From the NCBI GenBank assembly GCA_001029295.1, contig LDXJ01000060.1, positions 220,454 through 284,453 on the forward strand: a stretch of DNA of 64,000 nt, given 5' to 3'. Positions within the stretch are counted from its first letter, which is position 1. Each line of letters begins with the position of its first letter. This document shows, in pieces, positions 8,899 through 16,647 of the stretch. The position numbers were made by a program, and so were the translations under genes. The notes under the pieces are model-generated. The model made no database searches. It worked only from the letters and a program-made list of their open reading frames with translations, and was not told where the DNA came from. The stretch comes from Peptococcaceae bacterium CEB3. GTDB lineage: Bacteria > Bacillota > Desulfitobacteriia > Desulfitobacteriales > Desulfitobacteriaceae.

Positions 8899-9705
8899 AT
8901 GGAATGGCGTTATCTGCCGTTTGAAGTGCGGACGGGAGCCGAAAACATGGCCATCGATGAGGCTATATTGCTAACTCTGGCTCGCGACAGGGAATTGATA
9001 CCAACCTTGCGTTTTTACGGCTGGGAGCCGGCCGCTTTGTCTTTGGGTTATGCCCAAAGTTTTGCCAAAGAGGTGGATGAGGAAGCTTGCCGGGAAGCGG
9101 GGGTCGATATCGTCAGGAGGCCGACCGGAGGCCGGGCGGTCCTCCATCAGTACGAGCTGACGTACAGTGTAATCGCTCCGGAGGCGGATGAGCACGTTCA
9201 AGGAACGGTGATGGAATCCTATTTAAAGATCAGCCGGGCTTTGCTGGCGGGCTTCCGGGCCTTGGGTGTAGCGGCGGAAATGGCTCACGGGGATTTGGCA
9301 GCCGCCGGTTCGGCGGCCTGTTTTGACGCCCCCTCCTGGTACGAACTGGTGGTGGAAGGCAGGAAACTGGTGGGCAGTGCCCAGGTGAGGAAAGACGGGG
9401 TTCTGCTTCAACATGGTTCGATCATCCTGCATTTTGACGCGGATCTCCTTTTTCGAGTGCTGCGCTTTCCCAGCGAGGCCGTCAGAGGGAGAGTCTTGGC
9501 CGCGTTTCACCGCAAGGCCTGTGCCCTGGACGAAGTTTGGCCGCGGCCTTTGTCCCGCGCCGAACTGGAACAAGCCCTATATGACGGGTTTGCCGAAGTT
9601 ATGGGTGTGCGATTCGTGACCCCGGGTCTGAGTGCGGCCGAACAGACCCTGGCCCAAAGCTTGAGGACAAAATACCTGGGTGGCGAATGGACCCGGAGGC
9701 GCTGA
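8899..9705 (+). CDS. lipM: octanoyl-[GcvH]:protein octanoyltransferase, LipM type
   Basis: LipM moves octanoate from acyl carrier protein to GcvH, the first step of lipoyl assembly in Bacillota. The 268-residue protein belongs to the biotin/lipoate ligase fold. It opens EWRYLPFEVRTGAENMAIDEA, has RRPTGGRAVLH, and carries the LipM signature CFDAPSWYELVV...GRKLVGSAQVR with Cys141 as the expected acyl-accepting residue. The ATG at 8899 follows GGGAGGA; upstream in-frame starts lie inside the preceding gene. It follows two radical SAM genes that probably finish lipoate synthesis on the octanoyl-protein. Confidence 0.88.
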   Translation: MEWRYLPFEVRTGAENMAIDEAILLTLARDRELIPTLRFYGWEPAALSLGYAQSFAKEVDEEACREAGVDIVRRPTGGRAVLHQYELTYSVIAPEADEHVQGTVMESYLKISRALLAGFRALGVAAEMAHGDLAAAGSAACFDAPSWYELVVEGRKLVGSAQVRKDGVLLQHGSIILHFDADLLFRVLRFPSEAVRGRVLAAFHRKACALDEVWPRPLSRAELEQALYDGFAEVMGVRFVTPGLSAAEQTLAQSLRTKYLGGEWTRRR

Positions 9706-9867
9706 GTCGGCTTTGCGGCGCGGCCTAAAAAAGAATTTTAGCCAAAACGTGTTTTCGGACTTAAAAATTCGACGGAAACGCGATATTATAAATGGTAGTG
9801 GCGGGCTCAAAATTCGAGCCCCGGCGATGTCACTCACTCCGCGAAACGAGAATTTTGTGCTCGGGAG

Positions 9868-10608
9868 GTGAACATAATAAAAGTCGAAGTTTTACCGAGT
9901 GCAGGTTCGGCCATCTTGCCTTATTTGGAGGATAAACTGGTCGTAGTGATTGACGTTCTGCGCGCCACGAGTACGATGGTCACCGCTTTAGCCAACGGCT
10001 GCCAGGCCATAGTTCCGGTCTTGACGGCCGAGGAGGCTGTGGAGAAGCGCTGGGCCCTGCCGGGGTCGCTGCTCGGCGGTGAACGCCGGTCTTTACGGAT
10101 GGAGGGGTTTGACCTGGGAAATTCCCCGTTCGACTACGTGCCGGAAAAGGTCGGCGGCAAGAGAGTGATCATGACGACAACCAACGGTACGAGGGCCATT
10201 CGGGCGGCAGTGGGAGCCAAGCATGTCTGGATGGCTTCTTTTCTCAATCTCCAGAGCGTGGCCCAGGCTATCGGGCACAAGATGGAAGAAGAACCGGACC
10301 TAGAGGGCATTGTGATTTTTTGTGCGGGTACTGAAGGCCGGTTTGATCTCCCGGATACTTTCTGCGCCGGTCTTTTGATTCAGGAATTGGGGCCTCAGGC
10401 AGAGCTCAACGACTTGGGGCAGGCGGCCAGGACCCTCTATGGCGCGGCGGAAGGGCATCTCCTGGACGCGATCCGCGGCTCCGAACACGGCCGCAGATTG
10501 GTAAGTCTTGGCTTTGAACAGGATGTCATTTACTGCGTGACCAGCAACATCCTGCCGATTGTTCCGGCGTTTGTGGAAGGGGAGGTTGTTTGGCTGACTG
10601 ATCTCTGA
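9868..10608 (+). CDS. comB: 2-phosphosulfolactate phosphatase family protein (ComB-like)
   Basis: The 246-residue protein matches the ComB family (VVVIDVLRATSTMVTALANG, LLGGERRSLRMEGFDLGNSP, TTTNGTRAI, GTEGRFDLPDTFCAG). The founding member is a Mg-dependent phosphatase giving sulfolactate on the coenzyme M route. Many bacteria without coenzyme M carry homologues of unknown substrate, and that is likely here because no other com genes are seen. The start is uncertain: the GTG at 9868 sits inside GGGAGGTG, so initiation a few codons later (possibly at ATA) cannot be excluded. Confidence 0.8.
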   Translation: MNIIKVEVLPSAGSAILPYLEDKLVVVIDVLRATSTMVTALANGCQAIVPVLTAEEAVEKRWALPGSLLGGERRSLRMEGFDLGNSPFDYVPEKVGGKRVIMTTTNGTRAIRAAVGAKHVWMASFLNLQSVAQAIGHKMEEEPDLEGIVIFCAGTEGRFDLPDTFCAGLLIQELGPQAELNDLGQAARTLYGAAEGHLLDAIRGSEHGRRLVSLGFEQDVIYCVTSNILPIVPAFVEGEVVWLTDL

Positions 10609-10661
10609 GGGTCGATTTTCTTAATAGGATGTTTTTTCCGAAGAAAGGAACGGTGAGGTGG

Positions 10662-11204
10662 GTGCAAATCTTTGAACGGCCCGGACGTGAAAATACGGAA
10701 ACCGCTATTTCCTTGGCAGTTCAGCGGGCGAAAGAATTGGGCATTTCGACTCTGGTCGTGGCCACAAATACCGGCGAGACCGGCGAACGCTGTTTGGGGC
10801 GCGGGCTTGAGGTGGTCTGCGTGACTCATCACGTGGGTTTTGCGGGACCGGGCGTGGATGAAATGGAACCGGACAAAAGGGCTTGGCTAATCGAAAAGGG
10901 AGCGAAGCTTTTGACGACGACCCACCTCTTTGCCGGAATTGACCGGGCCCTGCGTATTCAGGCCGGGGGACTTTATCCGGGGGAAATTGTGGGACATACC
11001 CTGCGCATGTTCGGCCAAGGGGTCAAAGTGGGTATCGAGTGTTCCGTCATGGCGCTGGATGCCGGGCTGATTAAACACGGGCAGCGGGTAGTGGCGCTCG
11101 GCGGGACCGGCCGGGGAGCGGACAGCGCCATTATCGTGACTCCGGAGCATTCCAATCAGTTCTTCGGCACGAAGATTCACGAGATTATTTGCAAACCCGG
11201 GTGA
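10662..11204 (+). CDS. pyruvate kinase C-terminal-domain-like protein
   Basis: About 180 residues resemble the free-standing pyruvate kinase alpha/beta C-terminal domain family (TAISLAVQRAKELGISTLVVATNTGETG, HHVGF, GGTGRGADSAIIVTPEHSNQFF). There is no catalytic pyruvate kinase barrel, so it is not an active kinase; the domain normally binds effectors or nucleotides. The GTG at 10662 is preferred because GAGGTGG precedes it; an upstream in-frame ATG at 10629 lacks a ribosome site. It directly follows the ComB-like gene. Its role is unknown. Confidence 0.7.
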   Translation: MQIFERPGRENTETAISLAVQRAKELGISTLVVATNTGETGERCLGRGLEVVCVTHHVGFAGPGVDEMEPDKRAWLIEKGAKLLTTTHLFAGIDRALRIQAGGLYPGEIVGHTLRMFGQGVKVGIECSVMALDAGLIKHGQRVVALGGTGRGADSAIIVTPEHSNQFFGTKIHEIICKPG

Positions 11205-11246
11205 GGATCGAACTCGGTCCGAGCGGGTCATCCTCAGACCTTGCTC

Positions 11247-11371
11247 GACCGGAATCATCGCGCTTTGCTCTGACCGGAATCATCGCACTTTGCTTCGACC
11301 TGAATCATTGCTCTTTACTTTGACCGGAATCATCGCACGTTGTTTCGACCGGAATCACCATACTTTGCTCC
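11247..11371 (+). repeat. 25-bp tandem repeat x5 upstream of pduL
   Basis: Five copies of a 25-bp unit beginning GACCGGAATCATCGCACTTTG lie end to end with a few substitutions per copy. No gene is visible in the surrounding gap 11205-11431. Confidence 0.85.
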
Positions 11372-11431
11372 CCCACTCAAATCTTTTCCCCGTTTCGGTG
11401 AGATACTAACCGAGCAGGGAGGTTGAGCGCT

Positions 11432-12037
11432 ATGGCAAAATTAATGGTTCCCGTCGGGATTTCGAGCCGGCACGTTCATTTGACGACAGAGCATATTGAA
11501 CAGCTTTTCGGCCCAGGGCACCGTTTGACCAAGCTCAAAGACCTTAGTCAGCCAGGCCAATTTGCTTGTGAGGAGACTGTGACTCTCATCGGTCCCAAGG
11601 GTTCCCTCAGCGGGGTCCGCATTTTGGGGCCGGCGCGGCAAGAATCCCAGGTAGAACTGGCAGCCACCGATACTTTCAAATTGGGCGTGAAACCGCCTGT
11701 ACGTGACTCAGGCAATCTCGGCGGTACACCCGGGATCGAACTCGTCGGCACGAGCGGCAGAGTTCGCTTGGTTCAAGGGGTGATCATTGCTGCCCGGCAC
11801 ATTCACATGAGCCCCATGGAGGCGGCTGCCTACGGGCTGAAGGACGGCGATCGGGTGGAGGTTCCCGTGCCCGGAGACCGGGGCGGGATTCTGGACAATG
11901 TCCGGATCAGGGTCGGGCCGCACTACGCGTTGGATTTTCATCTGGATACGGATGAGGGCAACGCGTTTGGCCTCAAAAACGGCGAGATGCTGGAAGTCAC
12001 GCTGGCTCGGAGAGAATGGAGAAGAGCCGCCGTTTAA
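11432..12037 (+). CDS. pduL: phosphate propanoyltransferase (PduL family)
   Basis: PduL interconverts acyl-CoA and acyl-phosphate and, in anaerobes lacking Pta, can supply acetyl-phosphate for ATP formation. The 201-residue protein has the duplicated beta-barrel signature: VPVGISSRHVHLTTEHIEQLFG near the N-terminus and VIIAARHIHMSPMEAAAYGLKDGD near residue 120, each with the HXH metal-binding histidines, plus LGPARQESQVELAATDTFKLG. The ATG at 11432 follows GGGAGG at a good distance. No microcompartment genes are nearby, so a housekeeping acetate role is more likely than propanediol use. Confidence 0.9.
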   Translation: MAKLMVPVGISSRHVHLTTEHIEQLFGPGHRLTKLKDLSQPGQFACEETVTLIGPKGSLSGVRILGPARQESQVELAATDTFKLGVKPPVRDSGNLGGTPGIELVGTSGRVRLVQGVIIAARHIHMSPMEAAAYGLKDGDRVEVPVPGDRGGILDNVRIRVGPHYALDFHLDTDEGNAFGLKNGEMLEVTLARREWRRAAV

Positions 12038-12059
12038 AGAGCCGCCGCTTAAAGGGTGG

Positions 12060-12085
12060 GCCCGGGAAATCCCGGGCTTTTTTTT
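12060..12085 (+). terminator. rho-independent terminator after pduL
   Basis: GCCCGGG and CCCGGGC form a 7-bp stem with an AAAT loop, followed by a run of eight T. Confidence 0.9.
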
Positions 12086-12233
12086 GCCCCAGCGGGTTTA
12101 TACGTCGCGAACCGTGAACTCGCTTCGCAGCAGCTGAACTTCAGCCAACGGTTCCAAAAGGAAGTTTTGCGGGTAAAGAGAGCGCGGCCGGGGCAAAATG
12201 ATCCGGAAAGAAATGTGCGGGGAGGAAAAAGAT

Positions 12234-12890
12234 ATGGGCGATGACGACTTAATCCGGAAACTGCGCGAGGATAAGCGGAAATGGCAAGAGATAGCGGACG
12301 AACTCTTGAGCGGAGACATGAGGGACTCTCTCTCGGAATTATCCGTATTGGACAATCACCCGGCTGATATCGGTACGGAACTCTATCAGCGGGAACGGGA
12401 TGTCGCTCTTCGCGATAACATTGGGCATAAGATTGAGGCTATCGACGCGGCCCTGCAACGTTATGAAAAAGGGGAATACGGGATTTGTGAGCACTGCGGC
12501 GGGCCTATCCCCGCCGAACGCCTGCAAGCTTTGCCCTACACGACGGTTTGCGCCGAATGCAGCCGCGCGGAGGAACGGGAAGAACAACATTCTTTTCAAC
12601 GCGATCCGGTGGAGAACGAGATCATCAACCGGCCGTTCGCCCGGACTTTTAATGATGGGACAGACCGCGTCGAGTTCGACGGTGAGGATTCCTGGCAGGC
12701 GGTGGCGCGCTATGGGACGTCGGATTCTCCGCAGGATTTGGGGACGAACAGGGACGTCAAGGATTTCAGCTCGGCTTCCGAAGACGCGGACGAATGGGCC
12801 GGAGCGGTCCAGGAGGTGGAGACGATTCCGACTGAACGTGAACCGGGGCGGGACAACACGATCCATTACAGCCGGGAACACCGGGGGTAG
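12234..12890 (+). CDS. TraR/DksA-type zinc-finger protein (YteA/YlyA family)
   Basis: The 218-residue protein has an N-terminal coiled coil and a zinc finger CEHCGGPIPAERLQALPYTTVCAEC, the DksA/TraR four-cysteine pattern, followed by the acidic C-terminal extension usual for the YteA family of spore formers. Such proteins act at RNA polymerase or in sporulation, but the target is not known here. The ATG at 12234 follows GGGAGGAAAA. Its position just ahead of lspA matches B. subtilis ylyA, which supports the family call. Confidence 0.85.
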   Translation: MGDDDLIRKLREDKRKWQEIADELLSGDMRDSLSELSVLDNHPADIGTELYQRERDVALRDNIGHKIEAIDAALQRYEKGEYGICEHCGGPIPAERLQALPYTTVCAECSRAEEREEQHSFQRDPVENEIINRPFARTFNDGTDRVEFDGEDSWQAVARYGTSDSPQDLGTNRDVKDFSSASEDADEWAGAVQEVETIPTEREPGRDNTIHYSREHRG

Positions 12891-13012
12891 ATTGGGGTCC
12901 GCGTCTTGGGGCACATTTCCGAGAGGGTTTCGCGTTAAACCTGACCGGCGGATCTACGCCTGAGCTGTTACTTTGAGGCCCGGGCCTGAGGAGCCGGGTT
13001 AGGCGGGGCTTT

Positions 13013-13065
13013 GTCAAAGTCGGATTGATCCACTGATATCGGCTCGTGGAGTGACTTTGACGTTT
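13013..13065 (+). terminator. long hairpin terminator after the zinc-finger gene
   Basis: GTCAAAGTC (13013-13021) pairs with GACTTTGAC (13053-13061), with an inner TCCAC/GTGGA stem, followed by GTTTTCC. Confidence 0.6.
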
Positions 13066-13088
13066 TCCTGGGGGGTAGGGGTTTCGGG

Positions 13089-13117
13089 TTGTCACAGAAG
13101 TCCCGCTGTGTTAAGAT
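13089..13117 (+). promoter_or_regulatory. promoter of lspA-rluD
   Basis: TTGTCA and TAAGAT are spaced by 17 bp, ending about 26 bp before the lspA start codon. Confidence 0.65.
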
Positions 13118-13143
13118 GAAGTCAAAAACAGGGAGGACTTCCA

Positions 13144-13593
13144 GTGTTGGTATGGTTAACCATGATCATGGTGTGGCTCATTGACCGGGCCTTAAAAATA
13201 GTGATAGCGAGCCGCTTTGTTCCCGGTCAGTCCGTCGTATTGATACCGAAAGTCCTGCATCTGACCTATGTTTTGAATCCAGGCGCGGCTTTTGGCTTAA
13301 TGGCAGGCCGGACCTGGATTTTTATTGCGACGGCTTTGATCGTGGTTCTGGTCATCATCTTTGTACAGAGAAAGGTTCCCAAAGGAGAGACCATGATCCG
13401 GCTGGCGATGGGAATGATCGGCGGAGGGGCTTTGGGCAACCTCTACGATCGGATACATTCGGGTTTGGTCATTGATTATCTGGATTTTAGGATTTGGCCG
13501 TTTGTCTTCAATTTTGCCGACAGCATGATCGTCATTGGGGTCGGGCTGCTCTTATTGGCCGTTTATCGTAAGGAGCGCAGAGGGGGAGAATGA
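13144..13593 (+). CDS. lspA: lipoprotein signal peptidase II
   Basis: LspA is a membrane aspartyl protease that cleaves prolipoprotein signal peptides. The 149-residue protein has four hydrophobic segments and the two catalytic-Asp blocks: GNLYDRIHSGLVIDYLDF and FVFNFADSMIVIG. The GTG at 13144 follows GGGAGGAC. It overlaps rluD by 4 bp (ATGA), the same lspA-rluD pair seen in B. subtilis. Confidence 0.95.
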   Translation: MLVWLTMIMVWLIDRALKIVIASRFVPGQSVVLIPKVLHLTYVLNPGAAFGLMAGRTWIFIATALIVVLVIIFVQRKVPKGETMIRLAMGMIGGGALGNLYDRIHSGLVIDYLDFRIWPFVFNFADSMIVIGVGLLLLAVYRKERRGGE

Positions 13594-14654
13594 CGATGCC
13601 TGAGAGAGGAAAATTACGGCTCGCCGCGGCCCGAAGGGTGAAGATGCCTGATGGTCGGGAGAAGAGCGGTGGTTTGGACGGTGGTCGGCAGGACTCCGGA
13701 CGATGGGCAAACGGTCGGGCTAAGGACGGCAGTCAGGATGGTGGTCGTTGGGAGGGGGAAGTGGAGCTCCCTCCCGCGGGGGAACGCCTTGACGTTGGCT
13801 TAACGCATGTATTGGCTAAATCGAGGTCCTATGTCCAAACTCTCATTGAGCAAGGCTTCGTTCAGGTCAACGGGACCAGTCGCAAAGCCAACTACAGAAT
13901 TAGAGAGGGAGATCAACTGCGCGTCTTTATTCCGGAAGCGAAAGAATTGGCGGTGGAGGCGGAAAATATTCCGCTGGCTATCGTTTACGAAGACGAGGAG
14001 CTCTTGGTCGTCAATAAGCCCCAGGGCATGGTGGTTCACCCTGCACCCGGGGCTTGGTCCGGAACTCTGGTCAATGCTCTCCTCTACCACTGCCGCCACC
14101 TTTCCGGGATCAACGGAGTATTGCGCCCGGGCATCGTGCACCGCATTGATAAAGATACCTCGGGCCTGCTGGTGGTCGCCAAAACGGACCGGGCCCACCA
14201 AGGGCTGGCCGCTCAGATCAAAGAGCACAGTATGGCCCGGCGTTATCAGGCGATTGTCCACGGCTTGCTTACTGAGGCGGAGGGGACGATTGATGCCCCC
14301 ATCGGCCGGGACCCGAAAGAGCGCAAGAGGATGGCGGTGCGGTTTGTCAACTCCAAACCGGCCCTGACTCACTACGCGGTCCTTAGGCGCTGGCGCGAAT
14401 ACACGGAAGTGGAGGCTCGTTTGGAAACCGGCAGAACGCACCAGATCCGGGTACACATGGCCTACATCGGGCACCCTGTTTTGGGGGATTTACTCTACGG
14501 CCCCAAACACAACCCCATGCATCTTATGGGGCAGATGCTGCACGCCCGGCTCCTGGGCTTCCGTCATCCGGTCAGCGGGGACTGGCTGGAATTTGAGGCT
14601 CCCCTGCCGGAACGTTTTTTGGAAGTGAGAGCGAGGCTGAGCGGGGAGGGATAG
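13590..14654 (+). CDS. rluD: RluD-type 23S rRNA pseudouridine synthase
   Basis: This is an RluA-family pseudouridine synthase with an S4 RNA-binding domain (about residues 60-110, GERLDVGLTHVLAKSRSYVQ) and the catalytic block GIVHRIDKDTSGLLVVAKT, whose Asp is the nucleophile. At 354 residues it is about 50 longer than usual. The extra N-terminal part is a low-complexity G/R/D/S segment (DGGRQDSGRWANGR) encoded by imperfect repeats of GGTGGTCGG, so translation could also begin further in. It overlaps lspA by 4 bp. Confidence 0.92.
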   Translation: MTMPERGKLRLAAARRVKMPDGREKSGGLDGGRQDSGRWANGRAKDGSQDGGRWEGEVELPPAGERLDVGLTHVLAKSRSYVQTLIEQGFVQVNGTSRKANYRIREGDQLRVFIPEAKELAVEAENIPLAIVYEDEELLVVNKPQGMVVHPAPGAWSGTLVNALLYHCRHLSGINGVLRPGIVHRIDKDTSGLLVVAKTDRAHQGLAAQIKEHSMARRYQAIVHGLLTEAEGTIDAPIGRDPKERKRMAVRFVNSKPALTHYAVLRRWREYTEVEARLETGRTHQIRVHMAYIGHPVLGDLLYGPKHNPMHLMGQMLHARLLGFRHPVSGDWLEFEAPLPERFLEVRARLSGEG

Positions 14655-15063
14655 GCTCACCGCCGCCCGAGACGGCGGCGTGCCGCCATATTGAAAGCAA
14701 GGAGTCTTTCCTGAGGATGTGGTCAGGTGTATAACGCGGCATTTAATGGAACCTTGATAAAGTATAATGGTATTACAGCTGACTTGCTATTGGATAACGG
14801 TATTAAAGTTTATACAGAAGAAAACTTTAAAGAAATATCGTTTTAAAAATCCCAAGGTCACAGAATATGGGAACAAACAAAAGGGAGTAAGTATAAAATG
14901 TCTAGAGTAGGAATTCTAACTTGTGCTGAATTATGAACAGTCAACAAAACATTTAAAATTTCCTGAGCGAGTCAATAATATGTTGACTTCCTGCTGAACT
15001 TCGCATACAATACAATTAGATATAGATATGGAATCACATTATTCTCGAAGGGAGGGAAAATCC
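14655..15063 (+). other. left edge of accessory island, with gene-tail remnant
   Basis: After rluD a GC-rich inverted repeat (near CGCCGCCCGAGACGGCGGCG) ends the core segment. From about 14700 the sequence becomes AT-rich. An open stretch at 14727-14846 reads VYNAAFNGTLIKYNG...TEENFKEISF and stops at TAA; it has no good start and looks like the 3' tail of a lost gene. The rest, up to the XRE promoter, shows no gene. Confidence 0.5.
14971..15011 (+). promoter_or_regulatory. promoter and likely operator of the XRE/ImmA pair
   Basis: TTGACT (14983-14988) and TACAAT (15006-15011) are spaced 17 bp. The inverted repeat GTCAATAATATGTTGAC (14971-14987) overlaps the -35 box and is a plausible site for autorepression by the XRE protein. 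Confidence 0.6.
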
Positions 15064-15411
15064 ATGTATGCTATGAATTTTGCGCAAGTTGGAAAAAACA
15101 TTTCCAACGTTATGACGCAACGCGGGATGACGCAGCAGAACCTTGCTGATAAGCTTGGTATTTCAAAACAAGTTATGAGCAAAATTATTAAGGGAAATAA
15201 AGCCATCAATGTGACGGAACTTTCACAGATTGCGTCTATTCTTGGTAGCACCACGGATTCGCTGCTTACCGTCGAAAGCAACACTATCACCCGTGAACCT
15301 GGTCTTGCCTTTATGGGGATGATCAAAGACGAGGAGACCCAGACAAAAGTTGAACTTCTCAGAAACGCAATTGATCAGATCCGTTTATTGGAGGAACTGG
15401 CTAATGATTGA
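15064..15411 (+). CDS. XRE-family helix-turn-helix regulator
   Basis: The 115-residue protein has a Cro/CI-type helix-turn-helix (VGKNISNVMTQRGMTQQNLADKLGISKQVMSKII) and a short C-terminal tail. The ATG at 15064 follows GAAGGGAGGG. Its last 8 bp overlap the ImmA/IrrE-type protease gene. Such XRE plus ImmA pairs control mobile elements or phage-like functions: the protease cleaves the repressor. Base composition is more AT-rich than in the flanking core genes. Confidence 0.85.
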   Translation: MYAMNFAQVGKNISNVMTQRGMTQQNLADKLGISKQVMSKIIKGNKAINVTELSQIASILGSTTDSLLTVESNTITREPGLAFMGMIKDEETQTKVELLRNAIDQIRLLEELAND

Positions 15412-16255
15412 GACAAAGCGAATCGCCCGACTTTCCAGTGGCGAGATAGCCGATGTCCAACGGCAAGCGCGCGCCAAGTTGGGTGAATGCAGAAAAACAC
15501 AGGACGTTATCGGGACTCAGATTTTTTCAATATTGAGCCTGTATGCCCGTGTGTTCTATTACCCGTTGGGTAAGATAGGACCGTGGGGCATAACGTATAT
15601 GTGGGGTTTAGATAGCGATGATCGCGCTGAGAAGCCGTTTGTCACAATCAACACTTCTATTTCAGTTGATGAGCAGGTGTTCGCCGCAGCACACGAATTG
15701 TATCACATCTGGTTTGATGAAAAGGCAGAAGCTATACCAGCATCAATCCTTGGCGATACCGACGAGCACGGCGCACAACTGGACTTCTCAGAGCTGAAGG
15801 CAAACCGCTTTGCAGCAGATTTCTTGGTTGCTGAGGAAATGCTTCTGCAGGAAATGCGTATCTATTCAATTACGCCACATCAAATTAGTGCTAAAGACAT
15901 TCTTCGACTTGCAACATTGTTTACCGTACCCTATAAGACGATGGTGAAGCGGTTACACGAGACTGAAATGTTAACCATGGAAGAGCGCGAACAGTATCTT
16001 GCAAAACCCGAAAGAAGTATTGAGCAATTGCGCAAGAGATATTCTTTTTCTCTTCCTGAAACCGCTAACAGAATAGCCTTAGATAATCTCGTGGATCTTG
16101 CTGTAGCTGTATATGAGAAGAGAAAAATCACCTACGAGAAGTTGCAATATTTACTTTCCATTAGCAATCTTGAGCCAAGCGACGTCGGCATCACAGAGCC
16201 ACAGGTTTTTATTCCTCCAAGCGATGATGAACTCGATGACATCATGGAGGAATGA
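15404..16255 (+). CDS. ImmA/IrrE-family zinc metallopeptidase
   Basis: The 283-residue protein has the zinc protease motif HELYH (His97, Glu98, His101) in VFAAAHELYHIWFDEKA, with a downstream LKANRFAADFL helix typical of the ImmA/IrrE family. The likely substrate is the XRE repressor encoded immediately upstream, whose gene it overlaps. The ATG at 15404 follows GGAGGAACTG. The C-terminal 90 residues are helical and of unknown role. Confidence 0.88.
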   Translation: MIETKRIARLSSGEIADVQRQARAKLGECRKTQDVIGTQIFSILSLYARVFYYPLGKIGPWGITYMWGLDSDDRAEKPFVTINTSISVDEQVFAAAHELYHIWFDEKAEAIPASILGDTDEHGAQLDFSELKANRFAADFLVAEEMLLQEMRIYSITPHQISAKDILRLATLFTVPYKTMVKRLHETEMLTMEEREQYLAKPERSIEQLRKRYSFSLPETANRIALDNLVDLAVAVYEKRKITYEKLQYLLSISNLEPSDVGITEPQVFIPPSDDELDDIMEE

Positions 16256-16494
16256 ACATGTTGGAACAAATGATTATTGATGCCGATTTACAACCGATTA
16301 TTGATTCACTGCTCAATACGGGTATAAATTACATACGCTGTCTACGAATCGTTGACATGATTAACATGGCGAAGTGTGGACAGATTAACATACCTCGTAA
16401 AAGGGCAAAGGCAATCTGGACAATTTCAGGAAAGAGCAGAGACGATTTTGACCGCACTGTGTGGCTTTCACGGTGGCTCCAGGGGTGCGTCTGA
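16252..16494 (+). CDS. small protein of the XRE/ImmA operon, possibly truncated
   Basis: The 80-residue product overlaps the protease gene by 4 bp (ATGA), so it is the third gene of the operon. It begins MNMLEQMIIDADLQPIIDSLLNTGINYIRCLR and matches no family I recognise. Its end coincides with a change of sequence. The region 16495-16560, read on the minus strand, shows a short stretch like the start of Tn3-family transposases (YYTLSDEDLAMIRR), so the gene may have been cut by a past insertion. Confidence 0.5.
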   Translation: MNMLEQMIIDADLQPIIDSLLNTGINYIRCLRIVDMINMAKCGQINIPRKRAKAIWTISGKSRDDFDRTVWLSRWLQGCV

Positions 16495-16647
16495 TCATAG
16501 CTAGGTCTTCGTCGGAGAGCGTGTAATAGCTGTGCAAGTAGCCGCAACGTATCATGTTGCAAGGCGTAAATGACAGGTATTGTCCACTTGCTAGCAAGTA
16601 GCGTCTGAAGCTGATGTGTGCCCGTTGTTTTCTGCCCACCCGGCATA

